From Shewanella kaireitica (GTDB taxonomy: Bacteria; Pseudomonadota; Gammaproteobacteria; Enterobacterales; Shewanellaceae), in assembly GCF_023284045.1 (NCBI RefSeq), contig NZ_JAKIKQ010000001.1, forward strand, positions 372,001-436,000: 64,000 bases of DNA, in the 5' to 3' direction. Shown in pieces: positions 8,308-17,143 of this stretch (positions are counted from its first letter, which is position 1; every line of letters starts with the position of its first letter). Under the pieces are notes generated by a model that did no database searches, was not told where the DNA came from, and saw nothing but the letters and a program-made list of their open reading frames with translations. Made by a program: the position numbers and the translations under genes.

Positions 8308-9549
8308 ATGGAAAATATAGCAACTAAGAAAAGTCTGGCGAGCGCGGGTTTACCGGATAATATAGCCAAAAAATTGCTGCTAAGTGTGTTGCCTGCGCTA
8401 GCTAATGGGCACTTGAGTCTTATTGATGGAGACAACAGTTATGAATTCGGTAACAAAGACTCTGATCTGCATGCGACTTTGGTGGTGACGCATCCAAGAT
8501 TTTACCGGCAGATACTACTGTCGGGCTCTATTGGCGCTGGAGAGGCTTTTATTCAGCACCATTGGAACAGCCCAGATTTAACTAAAGTTGTGCAGATTTT
8601 CGCTAGAAATTTACCGCTACTCGATAAGCTTGAACAGAAACTATCTTGGCTAACCACGCCATTTAGTCGACTAGGACATCTGTTTAACCGTAACACTCAA
8701 GCGGGCTCAAAAAAGAATATTCTAGCGCATTACGACTTGGGTAATGACATGTACCAAGCGTTTTTAGATAAAGAGATGCTCTATTCAAGCGCGTTATATC
8801 CACATGCCGATGCCTCGCTTGATGAGGCGCAGCAACATAAACTTGAGACCATCTGTCAGCGATTGGATTTAAAAGCGGGGCAAACTCTGCTTGAAGTCGG
8901 CACCGGCTGGGGAGCATTAGCTATTTACGCCGCAAAACACTTTGGCGTTAAAGTGACCACCACTACGATTTCAGATGCACAGTTTGAGTACGCCAAAAGC
9001 CGAGTCGAACAAGAGGGGTTAGCTGATAGCGTCTGCTTGCTTAAAGATGACTACCGAATACTAACGGGTGAATACGACAGAGTGGTGTCCATCGAGATGA
9101 TTGAAGCTGTGGGGCATGAGTTCTTGCCGGGATTCTTTAAGAAGCTAGAGTCACTATTGAAGCCCAATGGTCGTCTACTCATTCAAGCCATTACCATTGC
9201 CGATCAACGTTATAATAGTTACCGAAAAAGTGTCGACTTTATTCAGCGTTATATTTTCCCTGGTGGATGCCTACCGTCTGTGACTCGCATGACCAATGAG
9301 TTAACCAAGCATACTGATTTTGTTACTTGGTCAGTGGATGACATGGGGCTCGATTATGCCAAGACCCTTAAAGATTGGCAGAATAACTTTGATGCCGCAT
9401 TACCAAAAATTAAAGCGCTTGGCTATGGCGATGATTTTATTAGAATGTGGAAATTCTACCTTAGTTACTGTGAAGGCGGTTTCCTTGAGCGCACGACCAG
9501 CACAGTGCACCTAGTTGCCGTTAGACCACAATATAGAACAGAGTTATAG
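8308..9549 (+). CDS. Cyclopropane-fatty-acyl-phospholipid synthase family methyltransferase
   Basis: 413 residues. The SAM-binding motif LLEVGTGWGALAIYAA is near residue 195. ILAHYDLGNDMYQAFLD and MLYSSALYP before it, and the ending WKFYLSYCEGGFLER, are diagnostic of the CFA synthase family. These enzymes methylate the double bond of acyl chains in membrane phospholipids, giving cyclopropane rings or, in paralogues such as the Rhodobacter furan-fatty-acid enzymes, a methyl branch. The setting beside the DUF1365, flavin and SDR genes points to the second type of product, but the sequence alone does not decide. Cytosolic, peripheral to the membrane. Confidence 0.92.
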   Translation: MENIATKKSLASAGLPDNIAKKLLLSVLPALANGHLSLIDGDNSYEFGNKDSDLHATLVVTHPRFYRQILLSGSIGAGEAFIQHHWNSPDLTKVVQIFARNLPLLDKLEQKLSWLTTPFSRLGHLFNRNTQAGSKKNILAHYDLGNDMYQAFLDKEMLYSSALYPHADASLDEAQQHKLETICQRLDLKAGQTLLEVGTGWGALAIYAAKHFGVKVTTTTISDAQFEYAKSRVEQEGLADSVCLLKDDYRILTGEYDRVVSIEMIEAVGHEFLPGFFKKLESLLKPNGRLLIQAITIADQRYNSYRKSVDFIQRYIFPGGCLPSVTRMTNELTKHTDFVTWSVDDMGLDYAKTLKDWQNNFDAALPKIKALGYGDDFIRMWKFYLSYCEGGFLERTTSTVHLVAVRPQYRTEL

Positions 9550-9556
9550 CTTCAAG

Positions 9557-10063
9557 ATGCTACTAGCTCGAAGAGGTAAACTCACCACAACACAGTTGAA
9601 TCTGGTTAATTTACTGATGTTTCAAGCTGTGTGGTGGTTATCTATCTTGTACCAGAACAGTGCAATAGTAATAAGCTCAGGGTTATTGCTACTGCACTTT
9701 GCATTATCGAGTAATAGACAATCAGATCTGCTTAGTATGGTTAAAGTGGTTGCTTGCGGGGGGATTATCGACTCGCTTCTTACCTATATGCAGCTGTTTG
9801 AGTTCCAACAAACGCCATACTGGCTGGGGCTGCTTTGGTGCCATTTTGCCATCAGCATGCGTTATAGCTTAGCTTTTACTCAAAGACTGCCTTTTTATAT
9901 CAATGCGATCCTAGGTGGTGTATTTGGTTGTATCAGTTACCTCGCCGGAGCGCGCTTTGACGCCGTTGTGTTGCCACAAGAGTATTTAACCAGTGTACTG
10001 ATCCTATTTAGCGTCTGGTTCGTAATATTTCCTATATTTGTTAATGTCAGTAGGCAACGTTAA
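9557..10063 (+). CDS. DUF2878 integral membrane protein
   Basis: 168 residues from ATG 9557; a longer frame from TTG 9515 would run into the CFA gene and has no ribosome site. Four to five hydrophobic spans are visible (for instance LLMFQAVWWLSILY, VVACGGIIDSLLTYM, AILGGVFGCISYLAG and LILFSVWFVIFPIFV). DUF2878 is a membrane family typical of this photolyase-CFA cluster, function unknown. It could help place or modify the altered lipids, which is inference from the neighbours. Confidence 0.82.
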   Translation: MLLARRGKLTTTQLNLVNLLMFQAVWWLSILYQNSAIVISSGLLLLHFALSSNRQSDLLSMVKVVACGGIIDSLLTYMQLFEFQQTPYWLGLLWCHFAISMRYSLAFTQRLPFYINAILGGVFGCISYLAGARFDAVVLPQEYLTSVLILFSVWFVIFPIFVNVSRQR

Positions 10064-10103
10064 CGCGTTAACCTGACTGGTATACCCTTATAGGAAGGTT
10101 ATC

Positions 10104-10736
10104 ATGGGATCCTCTCTCCTTTTTCGAGCAGCAATATGTTTCGCGGCCGCAATTAGCGCACATTCTATGGCGCAGCAGGGTTTTGATAACCCTCAGCTTC
10201 GCACCGTTGGACCTACAGAGCTGCAGGGACTATCAGCTAGCTCACAGTTTGTTGCCAGCAACAGTTCACAAGCGAATGTTGCCGCAGATCTCACCTCTTT
10301 AAAGGAAGTGGGAAGAGGTGAGATGGAATGGTGGTGGTTCACACTCTACCGAGCTCGTCTACTAACCGCAGATGGTGAATACAATCAGGGTACATATCCA
10401 ATGGTACTAGAGATTGAGTACTACCAAGATATCCCCAGTGAGCGTTTGCTCGAAGCAACAGTCGACCAATGGCAACATTTGCAGTTGGATCAAAGCCGTC
10501 AGGTACAGTGGCAAGCATCGCTTAGTGAACTATGGCCCGACGTGAACGAAGGAGATACCTTGAGCCTACAAGTGCTAAGTGCTGATAGCAGTCAATTTTA
10601 TTTTAACGGTAAGCCGTTAGAAGAGCTGATGCCAGAGGGCTTTAGCGAAGATTTTCTCGCCATTTGGTTATCATCTCAAACTAGTCGACCTGAATTACGT
10701 AAACAGCTGTTAGGGGAGATAGCATGCGATTGTTAA
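10104..10736 (+). CDS. Chalcone isomerase-like exported protein
   Basis: 210 residues with a signal peptide (hydrophobic FRAAICFAAAISAHSMA, cleavage likely around residue 24). The mature part has the chalcone-isomerase-like segments WWWFTLYRARLLTADGEY and PMVLEIEYYQDIPSERLLEAT. Bacterial members are periplasmic and bind fatty-acid-like ligands rather than flavonoids. It is preceded by AGGAAGG. In this operon it may bind or hold modified fatty acids in the periplasm (inference). It overlaps the DUF3833 gene by 13 bp. Confidence 0.82.
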   Translation: MGSSLLFRAAICFAAAISAHSMAQQGFDNPQLRTVGPTELQGLSASSQFVASNSSQANVAADLTSLKEVGRGEMEWWWFTLYRARLLTADGEYNQGTYPMVLEIEYYQDIPSERLLEATVDQWQHLQLDQSRQVQWQASLSELWPDVNEGDTLSLQVLSADSSQFYFNGKPLEELMPEGFSEDFLAIWLSSQTSRPELRKQLLGEIACDC

Positions 10737-11326
10737 ATACTATTAACCAATTTAAATCGAGTGTGTGGCTCTCAACTCGCGTTAGTACTTTGCTAAAAGC
10801 GTTAGCTATTTTCGGAAACGTTTTACTACTGAACGCCTGTAGCAGTCGTGATATAGAAGATTACCAAGGCAGCGCACCTAGGCTAGATTTAAAAACATTC
10901 TTCAATGGCCCGCTAACGGCTCATGGGATCGTGCAAGATTATAGCGGTAATGTGGTGCGTCGTTTTACCGTTGAGATGATCGCTAAATGGGACGGTGATG
11001 TTGGTGAGATAAAAGAGTGGTTTGTCTATGATGATGGTGAAAAACAGATCCGTATTTGGAATATCACCAGTCTCGGCGATGGTAATTATACTGGTACTGC
11101 CAACGATATTCTCGGTGAAGCCACTGGCCGTGCAGTAGGTATGGCATTGCAGTGGGAATACGAGATGATACTGCCAGTCGATGGCAGCGAATACCAGGTT
11201 CGCTTTGATGATTGGATGTTTTTAGTGGATGAAAATACTATTATTAATCGCACCGATATTATTAAGTTTGGGATCACCATGGCTGAGGTGACCTTGGTGA
11301 TCGCTAAACAAAGCGATACAGAGTAA
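10724..11326 (+). CDS. DUF3833 lipoprotein
   Basis: 200 residues. A basic N-terminus and hydrophobic stretch end in the lipobox LLLNAC, with Cys39 the predicted lipidated residue, unusually far from the start; a shorter internal start is possible but no better Met is present. The mature domain has the DUF3833 pattern (LKTFFNGPLTAHGIVQDYSG, VEMIAKWDGD, RTDIIKFG). Likely anchored to the outer membrane facing the periplasm. It is the last gene of the operon; the next gene is separated by 130 bp. Confidence 0.87.
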   Translation: MRLLNTINQFKSSVWLSTRVSTLLKALAIFGNVLLLNACSSRDIEDYQGSAPRLDLKTFFNGPLTAHGIVQDYSGNVVRRFTVEMIAKWDGDVGEIKEWFVYDDGEKQIRIWNITSLGDGNYTGTANDILGEATGRAVGMALQWEYEMILPVDGSEYQVRFDDWMFLVDENTIINRTDIIKFGITMAEVTLVIAKQSDTE

Positions 11327-11457
11327 CGAAATAACTGACCTATTTTGGGCTAATCAATCTGCAATCAGCAGAAACATTTTATGGCAGAACATAGCTAACT
11401 TTCTTTAGATAATTCATTTATGCTGCTAGCTCTCGTCTATTTAAAAGGAATTTTTTA

Positions 11458-11661
11458 ATGAAACATTTAGCAGTTTTATCTTTGTTTATACTGTTGTCTG
11501 CATGTGGTTCTAATGCCAGCTACTCGGTTTCTGCTAGTTCAGATGATGATGTGATGGGCTCACGACAAGCGCCGATGATGAGTGATAACACCCCGATTAT
11601 TAATGACGAACTGGTGAAGGAAGCAGATGAGAAAGAGCAGGAAAGTAAAGCAAAAGAATAG
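11458..11661 (+). CDS. Small lipoprotein
   Basis: 67 residues with a type II signal peptide: hydrophobic HLAVLSLFILL then LLSAC with Cys16 as the lipidation site. The mature part is short, polar and acidic-basic with no fold that I recognise. AAAGGAA precedes the ATG by a good spacing. A weak hairpin (AGAGCG at 11660, CGCTCT at 11678) follows the stop. Function unknown; it may be carried on read-through from the lipid operon or have its own promoter in the 130-bp gap. Confidence 0.75.
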   Translation: MKHLAVLSLFILLSACGSNASYSVSASSDDDVMGSRQAPMMSDNTPIINDELVKEADEKEQESKAKE

Positions 11662-11699
11662 AGCGCCACAGAGTGAACGCTCTAGCTTATAGCTGGTAA

Positions 11700-12044
11700 T
11701 TAAGAGCTTTTACGGCTGTTATCGACCTGCTTCTTGTCGTAATACTCAAAGGGGAACATGTTTCTAATTCTTTGAGTAATATCATCGCTAACATTGGCGG
11801 ATACATGCAATCTGACGCCGTTGAGTTTTTCAGCTCTAACGGTACAGGTCAGTTTGTTGGTTTTGGCGATAGCGCGGCACTCTTTTTCAAACTTCTCAGG
11901 GATCTTACCTTTGTGGGAGTTTAATCTGCCTTCTTTAAAATGCATTTCAAAAACGGTTAACCCTTTCTTACCGCTGAAAATCAATTTGTAGACAATGAAG
12001 ATGCCGATAGCAATAAAAGCGATTTTGAGTAGCGTTGGCGTCAT
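11700..12044 (-). CDS. DUF3634 family membrane-anchored protein
   Basis: 114 residues. One N-terminal membrane helix (LLKIAFIAIGIFIVYKLIF, residues about 5-23) is followed by a small soluble domain with two cysteines (KECRAIAKTNKLTCTV) and a basic tail. It matches my recollection of DUF3634, a family found mainly in Shewanella and Vibrio; no function has been assigned. It is convergent with the small lipoprotein and alone on this strand. Confidence 0.75.
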   Translation of the reverse strand: MTPTLLKIAFIAIGIFIVYKLIFSGKKGLTVFEMHFKEGRLNSHKGKIPEKFEKECRAIAKTNKLTCTVRAEKLNGVRLHVSANVSDDITQRIRNMFPFEYYDKKQVDNSRKSS

Positions 12045-12078
12045 ATCTATTCCTTCTATTTTAGGGACTGTAGATCTT

Positions 12079-12273
12079 TCACGGTTGTTTTGGCCGCAGT
12101 TTATTGGCTATTTTGACAAGGCGGAGGCTATGCTGTTTAGTTATTCTCCACAAATAGTCTACAACACAGTATAAATAGCCAAGAAACGCGGTCCTTTGGG
12201 GTCGATTCAATGCATCTATTCTTTTATGACTAGCATGTGTGATGAGCTTTTCACTTAGCCAGCTAAGCTTCAT
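12079..12273 (-). CDS. Possible 64-residue small protein
   Basis: An open frame of 64 codons, rich in Arg, Lys, Leu and Trp, with AAGG about nine bases before the ATG. No domain is recognised, and the composition is compatible with a chance frame. It would lie just upstream of the DUF3634 gene on the same strand. Included at low confidence because spacing and ribosome site are acceptable. Confidence 0.3.
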   Translation of the reverse strand: MKLSWLSEKLITHASHKRIDALNRPQRTAFLGYLYCVVDYLWRITKQHSLRLVKIANKLRPKQP

Positions 12274-12456
12274 CGCTCAAGCCTTGTACTAGAAGCATTA
12301 TTCCTTACGGTAAAGAACCGAACAAAAAATAAGCTCGAAAGATCAACTGCTCCTAGTCCTATCACCTAAGATACTCTGGCTGATTGCTTTTTTAAAGTGG
12401 GCAGAGCACAGTTTGCCAAGATTTGTAATTTTTAATCAATAGGATATATTGATGTT

Positions 12457-12498
12457 AATTGCATTATGCAATTCAGATAGTTAATACAGTGTGTATTA
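12457..12498. promoter_or_regulatory. Two palindromes upstream of a 60-residue protein gene
   Basis: AATTGCAT-T-ATGCAATT (12457-12473) is a perfect 8-bp inverted repeat. Nine bases on, TAATACA-GTG-TGTATTA (12482-12498) is a perfect 7-bp one. Both lie 50-90 bp before the start at 12548, in an otherwise gene-free 274-bp gap, and look like transcription-factor sites. The regulator is not identifiable. Confidence 0.4.
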
Positions 12499-12547
12499 GC
12501 GGCCAAGGAGTGATGGCTGGCTATTCTTTTCGGTAAAGGATGACAAT

Positions 12548-12730
12548 ATGAGCGTTTCTAACGCAAAAAGATGGGCTGAGCTGTGTCAACAGCAGGCTGA
12601 GTTGATTGATAATCTGACTCGTGTTTTCCCCGAGCGCAGTGATGAACATGCACATTTGAGTGACCATTGGCGTGAGGTTGGTCGGAAGATCACTGAGGGT
12701 GAAGTTGTTTTAATGCCAAAGCTTAGATAA
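12548..12730 (+). CDS. Small conserved-looking protein, 60 residues
   Basis: 60 residues with AAAGGA before the ATG and a terminator 20 bp after the stop, so it is a complete transcription unit. It is highly charged, mostly helical in prediction by eye (AKRWAELCQQQAELIDNLTRV), cytosolic, with no recognised domain. It has paired palindromes in its promoter region. Function unknown. Confidence 0.65.
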   Translation: MSVSNAKRWAELCQQQAELIDNLTRVFPERSDEHAHLSDHWREVGRKITEGEVVLMPKLR

Positions 12731-12750
12731 TTGAATATCAGTCAGCTAAT

Positions 12751-12777
12751 AAAAAACCGCCAGCAGGCGGTTTTTTT
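12751..12777. terminator. Bidirectional terminator
   Basis: AAAAAACCGCC and GGCGGTTTTTTT pair around an AGCA loop. A tracts and T tracts on both sides allow it to stop the 60-residue gene on the plus strand and the porin gene on the minus strand. Confidence 0.92.
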
Positions 12778-12805
12778 ATGGGTAGGAAACAAGGTAAAAG
12801 CAGTA

Positions 12806-13528
12806 TTAGAAAGCGTAGCTTGCTGACGCTAATACTGTGCCGTCGTTTCTCCAAGGCTCAGAAGAGTCAATGATATTGTCTGAACTTAGGTTAGTATCTA
12901 ACCAAGCTAAGGACAGCGCCACACCGCCAAGTTCTGTGGAGACACCAATAGAGTAATCGGCGTAGTCTTCACCCCAATCATAGTCTGCTCCATCGCCATA
13001 GCTGTAACCTACGTGAGCATCAATACTCCAGTTTTCAAAAATCTCATAAGAGTAGTTAAGCTCGGTATAGTTTAACGCGACATCGGCATTGGAATAATCA
13101 TTGGTATACCACTGTGCAAGATGGAAATCGCCATAGTATAAGCCGACTGAAGCTTCTAAATACTGCGAGCTTTCATCTTGTCCAGGGTAAGTGTAGTAGG
13201 TCAATGTAACGTCATATTCCCACTCTTCATCGGCACCGAAAGCCCCAGCATATCCAGCATAAATATCAACTTCTACATCCGCATCGTAGCTAGCATCATC
13301 AACATTACTTGCCCACACGCCAAGGAAAATACCATTTTCCATGCTGTAATCAACACTGCCCTGAACGGCAAAGTCACCCGCAGTCTGAGATACGCCACGG
13401 AAGCGATAATCATTGGTGACTCCAATTTCACCAGAGAACTCTGCTTGAGCAAGTGGTGCAATTAGCGCTGTTGATAAGGTTAGACCGACAACTTGGGCAA
13501 TCCGTTTATTATTTAATTTTTTATACAC
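12806..13528 (-). CDS. TorF-family putative porin (TIGR02001/Gcw_chp)
   Basis: 240 residues with a signal peptide ending ALIAPLAQA-EFS (cleavage near residue 29). The mature part opens SGEIGVTNDYRFRGVSQT, the signature of the TorF/Gcw_chp outer-membrane family, then alternates aromatic beta strands, many Asp and Tyr, and ends in a C-terminal phenylalanine (SASYAF), as outer-membrane barrels do. The substrate is unknown. It is a single-gene unit closed by the terminator at 12751-12777 and has no obvious link to its neighbours. Confidence 0.88.
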   Translation of the reverse strand: MYKKLNNKRIAQVVGLTLSTALIAPLAQAEFSGEIGVTNDYRFRGVSQTAGDFAVQGSVDYSMENGIFLGVWASNVDDASYDADVEVDIYAGYAGAFGADEEWEYDVTLTYYTYPGQDESSQYLEASVGLYYGDFHLAQWYTNDYSNADVALNYTELNYSYEIFENWSIDAHVGYSYGDGADYDWGEDYADYSIGVSTELGGVALSLAWLDTNLSSDNIIDSSEPWRNDGTVLASASYAF

Positions 13529-13641
13529 GGTAGTATCTCCATTTTACTATGTTGACTTAGACGCTCCATTATTATGTTTTAAGCATCTTATGGTTTTGCC
13601 AAACAGCAGCGTTTGCTACGACCTCATGGCTAAAAATGATT

Positions 13642-14013
13642 TCAGCGCCTAGTTGGCTCGAAAATCACATACACTTTGCGACAATCTTCAAGTACCTCCC
13701 AGGTACCCTCAAACCCCGCTGGGATCACAAATCTATCACCAGCTTTTACGGTGGTTTGGTTACCATCGCTGTCGGTGACGACACTCGCCCCAGAGAGAAT
13801 TTCGCAGTATTCATGTTCGCTGTAACAGACTTTCCAGCGGCCAATATCACCTTGCCAAACCCCAGCATGAAACTGCTCACAATCACTTGAGTAATGGTTT
13901 TGCAGCTGCTGCTGAGGGTCGCCCTGAAGCCGTTTTTCTGCAGCTAGCTTGTAACGTTCTACGGCGGTATTGATGGCCGAAAAATCAATAATTGAATCAA
14001 TGCCTATGCTCAT
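13642..14013 (-). CDS. Cupin-domain protein
   Basis: 123 residues forming one small cupin: ...GRWKVCYSEHEYCEILSG... and KAGDRFVIPAGFEGTWEV are the paired cupin motifs, of the DUF861/EutQ-like type. The usual first-motif G(X)5HXH is not complete, so metal binding is uncertain. It lies 85 bp downstream of mmsA on the same strand and is probably cotranscribed with the aminotransferase and aldehyde dehydrogenase. Such cupins are frequent beside polyamine and omega-amino acid catabolic genes; the role is unknown. Confidence 0.8.
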   Translation of the reverse strand: MSIGIDSIIDFSAINTAVERYKLAAEKRLQGDPQQQLQNHYSSDCEQFHAGVWQGDIGRWKVCYSEHEYCEILSGASVVTDSDGNQTTVKAGDRFVIPAGFEGTWEVLEDCRKVYVIFEPTRR

Positions 14014-14098
14014 CGGACTCTATTCCCTTTACGTGCATGAGTTATGTTGTTGGCTGATAACAACGACAAATGCGCAGCGTTAACTGCGCATCAATCGG

Positions 14099-15592
14099 TT
14101 ATTTCATTGTAGGCATAACAAACTCTGCTTTGGCTTGCTTACTTGGCTGCGGCCAGCGAGCGGTAATCGCTTTACGTTTGGTGTAAAAACGCACTCCATC
14201 TGGGCCATGCATATGCAGAGGACCAAACAGTGAGCGCTTCCAACCGCCAAAACTATGGAAAGCCATTGGAACAGGGATTGGTACGTTCACCCCAACCATC
14301 CCCACTTGCACGTGATGGCAGAAATGACGCGCCGCTTCACCACTTTGGGTAAAGATGGCGGTGCCATTACCAAACTCATGGTCATTGATGAGTTGCAACG
14401 CTTCGGCGTAGTCTTTTACTCGCACAATGGCGAGTACTGGGCCAAAGATCTCCTCTTTATAGATAGTCATCTCAGGGGTGACATGGTCAAACAAACAGCC
14501 ACCTAAGAAATAACCTTGTTCATGGTCAGCAACGGTTAGCGCTCTGCCATCGGCAAGTAACTTGGCGCCTTCATTGAGGCCCGTTTCAACATAGCTGGTC
14601 ACTTTCTCTAGGTGTTGCGCCGAGATTAGTGGCCCCATATCCATCTCTGGCGTCACGCCGTTGCCGACTTTTAGTGCTTTGATTTGCGGCAGTAGCTTTT
14701 CAACAAGGGCATCGCCAGAATCTCCAACCGCTAGCACTACTGATATCGCCATGCAGCGTTCGCCCGCACTACCGTAGGCTGCGCCCATAAGGGCGCCAAC
14801 GGCTTGGTCTAGATCGGCGTCTGGCATTAATACCATGTGGTTTTTAGCACCGCCTAAGGCTTGAACACGTTTACCGTGTGCTGAAGCGGTAGCATAAATG
14901 TATTCTGCAATAGGGGTTGAACCAACAAAGCTAACCGCATGCACATCTTTGTGAGTGAGCAGGGTGTCTACCGCTTCTTTGTCGCCATTAACGACGTTGA
15001 ATACCCCATCAGGTAACCCAGCTTCGGTAAGTAGTTCAGCCATACGCATCACTGAGCTTGGGTCTTTCTCTGACGGCTTCATGATAAAGCTATTACCGCA
15101 GGCAATGGCAATTGGGAACATCCACATGGGTACCATCACCGGGAAATTGAACGGTGCAATACCCGCCACAACGCCCAAAGATTGGTTTAAGGTCCACGCA
15201 TCGACGCCGCCACCGACCTGCTCTGTATGCTCACCTTTCAATAGGTGCGGAATACCACAGGCAAACTCAACCACTTCTAGACCACGAATGATCTCACCCT
15301 TAGCATCGTCGAGTACCTTGCCGTGCTCGCGAGTGATCAGCTCTGCCATCTCATCCATATTGGCTTCGACCAGCGCTTTGAACTTGAATAGCACTCGAGA
15401 ACGGTTTAGTGGAGTGACTTTAGACCAAGACTCATGAGCCTTTTTTGCTATTTCAATGGCACCTGCAACATCTGCTGCGCTGGCTAAGGAGACACTGCCG
15501 CGCTCCTCTCCCGTTGCTGGCTCATAAAAAGCTTGTGTACGTTGGCTAGGCGCAGTGTGGCCGCCATTTATGTAATGGTTAATCGTGTGCAT
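14099..15592 (-). CDS. mmsA: CoA-acylating (methyl)malonate-semialdehyde dehydrogenase
   Basis: 497 residues, full length. The N-terminal INHYINGG and FYEPATGE segments, the NAD-binding IAPFNFPVMVPMWM, MKPSEKDP, and the active site GSAGERCMAIS with Cys280 are those of MMSDH (MmsA/IolA/BauC). It converts methylmalonate or malonate semialdehyde plus CoA and NAD+ to propionyl- or acetyl-CoA and CO2. The adjacent BauA-like aminotransferase would make malonate semialdehyde from beta-alanine, so beta-alanine breakdown is the likeliest job. The valine-pathway function cannot be excluded. Confidence 0.9.
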   Translation of the reverse strand: MHTINHYINGGHTAPSQRTQAFYEPATGEERGSVSLASAADVAGAIEIAKKAHESWSKVTPLNRSRVLFKFKALVEANMDEMAELITREHGKVLDDAKGEIIRGLEVVEFACGIPHLLKGEHTEQVGGGVDAWTLNQSLGVVAGIAPFNFPVMVPMWMFPIAIACGNSFIMKPSEKDPSSVMRMAELLTEAGLPDGVFNVVNGDKEAVDTLLTHKDVHAVSFVGSTPIAEYIYATASAHGKRVQALGGAKNHMVLMPDADLDQAVGALMGAAYGSAGERCMAISVVLAVGDSGDALVEKLLPQIKALKVGNGVTPEMDMGPLISAQHLEKVTSYVETGLNEGAKLLADGRALTVADHEQGYFLGGCLFDHVTPEMTIYKEEIFGPVLAIVRVKDYAEALQLINDHEFGNGTAIFTQSGEAARHFCHHVQVGMVGVNVPIPVPMAFHSFGGWKRSLFGPLHMHGPDGVRFYTKRKAITARWPQPSKQAKAEFVMPTMK

Positions 15593-15710
15593 AGCGCAAA
15601 AATCCTAATTCTAATTCCCTTTAGGGAGCCAATGGTGTTTATAGGTTTTAATGGATTAGCCTGTTGCTGTTATCACCTAAACTCGGACAATTGAGGCAAC
15701 AGGCTTGAGA

Positions 15711-17051
15711 TTAACCGACAGCGCTAATCGCATCCGATAAGGTATTAATGATGGTATCGACCTGTTGCTTATCGATGATCAACGGCGGCGATATCGCAAT
15801 AATGTCGCCAGTTGCTCGCACTAAGGTGCCATTAGCAAAGCAGTGCTCAAAGATACCAAAGCCACGCTTGCCGACTCCTTTATCACTTGGGGCAAACTGA
15901 ATACCGCCGACCAAGCCGGTGTTGCGGATATCGATGACATTGGGCAAGCCTTTTAAGCTGTGTACAGCATCCTCAAAATAGCCTTCAAGTTCGCGGCTGC
16001 GTTCAAATAGCTTTTCGTTTTCATAGATATTTAGGGTGGCGATAGCGGCCGCAGCTGCCACCGGGTGGCCTGAGTAGGTGTAACCATGAAACAGCTCGAT
16101 GGCGTTTTCTGGTCCTTGCATGCAAGTGTCGTAGATGGCGTCATCTATCAACACCGCGCCCATAGGAATGGCACCATTGTTAAGTGCTTTGGCTGTGGTG
16201 ATCATATCTGGAGTGACTCCCCAGCGCTGACTTGCAAAGGCATCACCAACACGGCCAAAGCCGGTGATCACTTCATCAAAAATCAATAAAATGCCATGCT
16301 TTTTAGTGATCTCACGTAATTTTTGCAAATAGCCTTCTGGTGGCAAGATAACGCCAGCAGAACCTGACATAGGCTCAACAATCACCGCTGCGATATTCTC
16401 GGCACCGTGCAGCGCAACTAACTGCTCAAGCACTTCTGCTTTTTCTGCACCAGTCTTTGGCATGCCACGGCAAAAAGCATTTTCTTGCATATCAAGTGTA
16501 TGGGGGAGATGGTCAACACCTTGTAGTAGCTGCTGATTAAAGGTCTTGCGGTTGTTACCAATACCACCGACTGAAATACCGCCAAAGCCGACGCCGTGAT
16601 AACCAAGCTCACGGCCGATAAAGCGTGTACGAGTGGCTTCACCATTGGCGCGATGATAAGTCAGGGCAATTTTAAGCGCGCTATCAACAGACTCAGAACC
16701 TGAATTGGTAAAGAAGGCTTTATTCAGCCCTTCCGGGCTTATCTGCGCTAAACGTTCAGCCAGTTCAAAAGCAAGCGGGTGACCCATTTGGAAAGAGGGC
16801 GCATAGTCCATCTCGCGGATCTGCTTGCAAACGGCTTCAGAGATCTCTTTTCGTCCATGACCAGCATTGCAGCACCAAAGTCCTGCAGTACCATCTAATA
16901 TGGGGCGACCAGCAGTGTCTTTGTAATACATGCCCTCGGCATGAGCCAACATTCTGGGGTTAGACTTAAATTGTCTATTGGCCGTAAACGGCATCCAGTA
17001 ATTTGATAAAGACGGTGTTTCGCTGTGGTGGTGCGTCTGTGAATCTGCCAT
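15711..17051 (-). CDS. Class III omega-amino acid:pyruvate aminotransferase (BauA/SpuC-like)
   Basis: 446 residues. The opening YWMPFTANRQFKSNPRML is typical of omega-amino acid:pyruvate transaminases. PLP-site landmarks are TNSGSESVDSALK, the YHG in GYHGVGFGG, LIFDEVITGFGR and the lysine of TTAKALNNGAIPMG. The overall pattern resembles beta-alanine:pyruvate aminotransferase BauA, but GABA or putrescine (SpuC-like) are possible substrates. It is divergent from puuC across a gap with PuuR-like boxes, so it belongs to the polyamine regulon. The mmsA-cupin genes follow on the same strand. Confidence 0.88.
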   Translation of the reverse strand: MADSQTHHHSETPSLSNYWMPFTANRQFKSNPRMLAHAEGMYYKDTAGRPILDGTAGLWCCNAGHGRKEISEAVCKQIREMDYAPSFQMGHPLAFELAERLAQISPEGLNKAFFTNSGSESVDSALKIALTYHRANGEATRTRFIGRELGYHGVGFGGISVGGIGNNRKTFNQQLLQGVDHLPHTLDMQENAFCRGMPKTGAEKAEVLEQLVALHGAENIAAVIVEPMSGSAGVILPPEGYLQKLREITKKHGILLIFDEVITGFGRVGDAFASQRWGVTPDMITTAKALNNGAIPMGAVLIDDAIYDTCMQGPENAIELFHGYTYSGHPVAAAAAIATLNIYENEKLFERSRELEGYFEDAVHSLKGLPNVIDIRNTGLVGGIQFAPSDKGVGKRGFGIFEHCFANGTLVRATGDIIAISPPLIIDKQQVDTIINTLSDAISAVG

Positions 17052-17143
17052 ATCATCTACCTTGATTCAGTTTAATTATTGTTGTTTTTTTAGTAAGTGT
17101 TGCTTTTTTAATCGAGCGGTTGATATTTGCTATGCTATGTCAG

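Noticed and set aside
14955-15437. 160-codon frame opposite mmsA
   Set aside because: It lies wholly antisense to a well-conserved aldehyde dehydrogenase, is Ser/Thr-rich in the way antisense frames of GC-biased codons are, and has no ribosome site.
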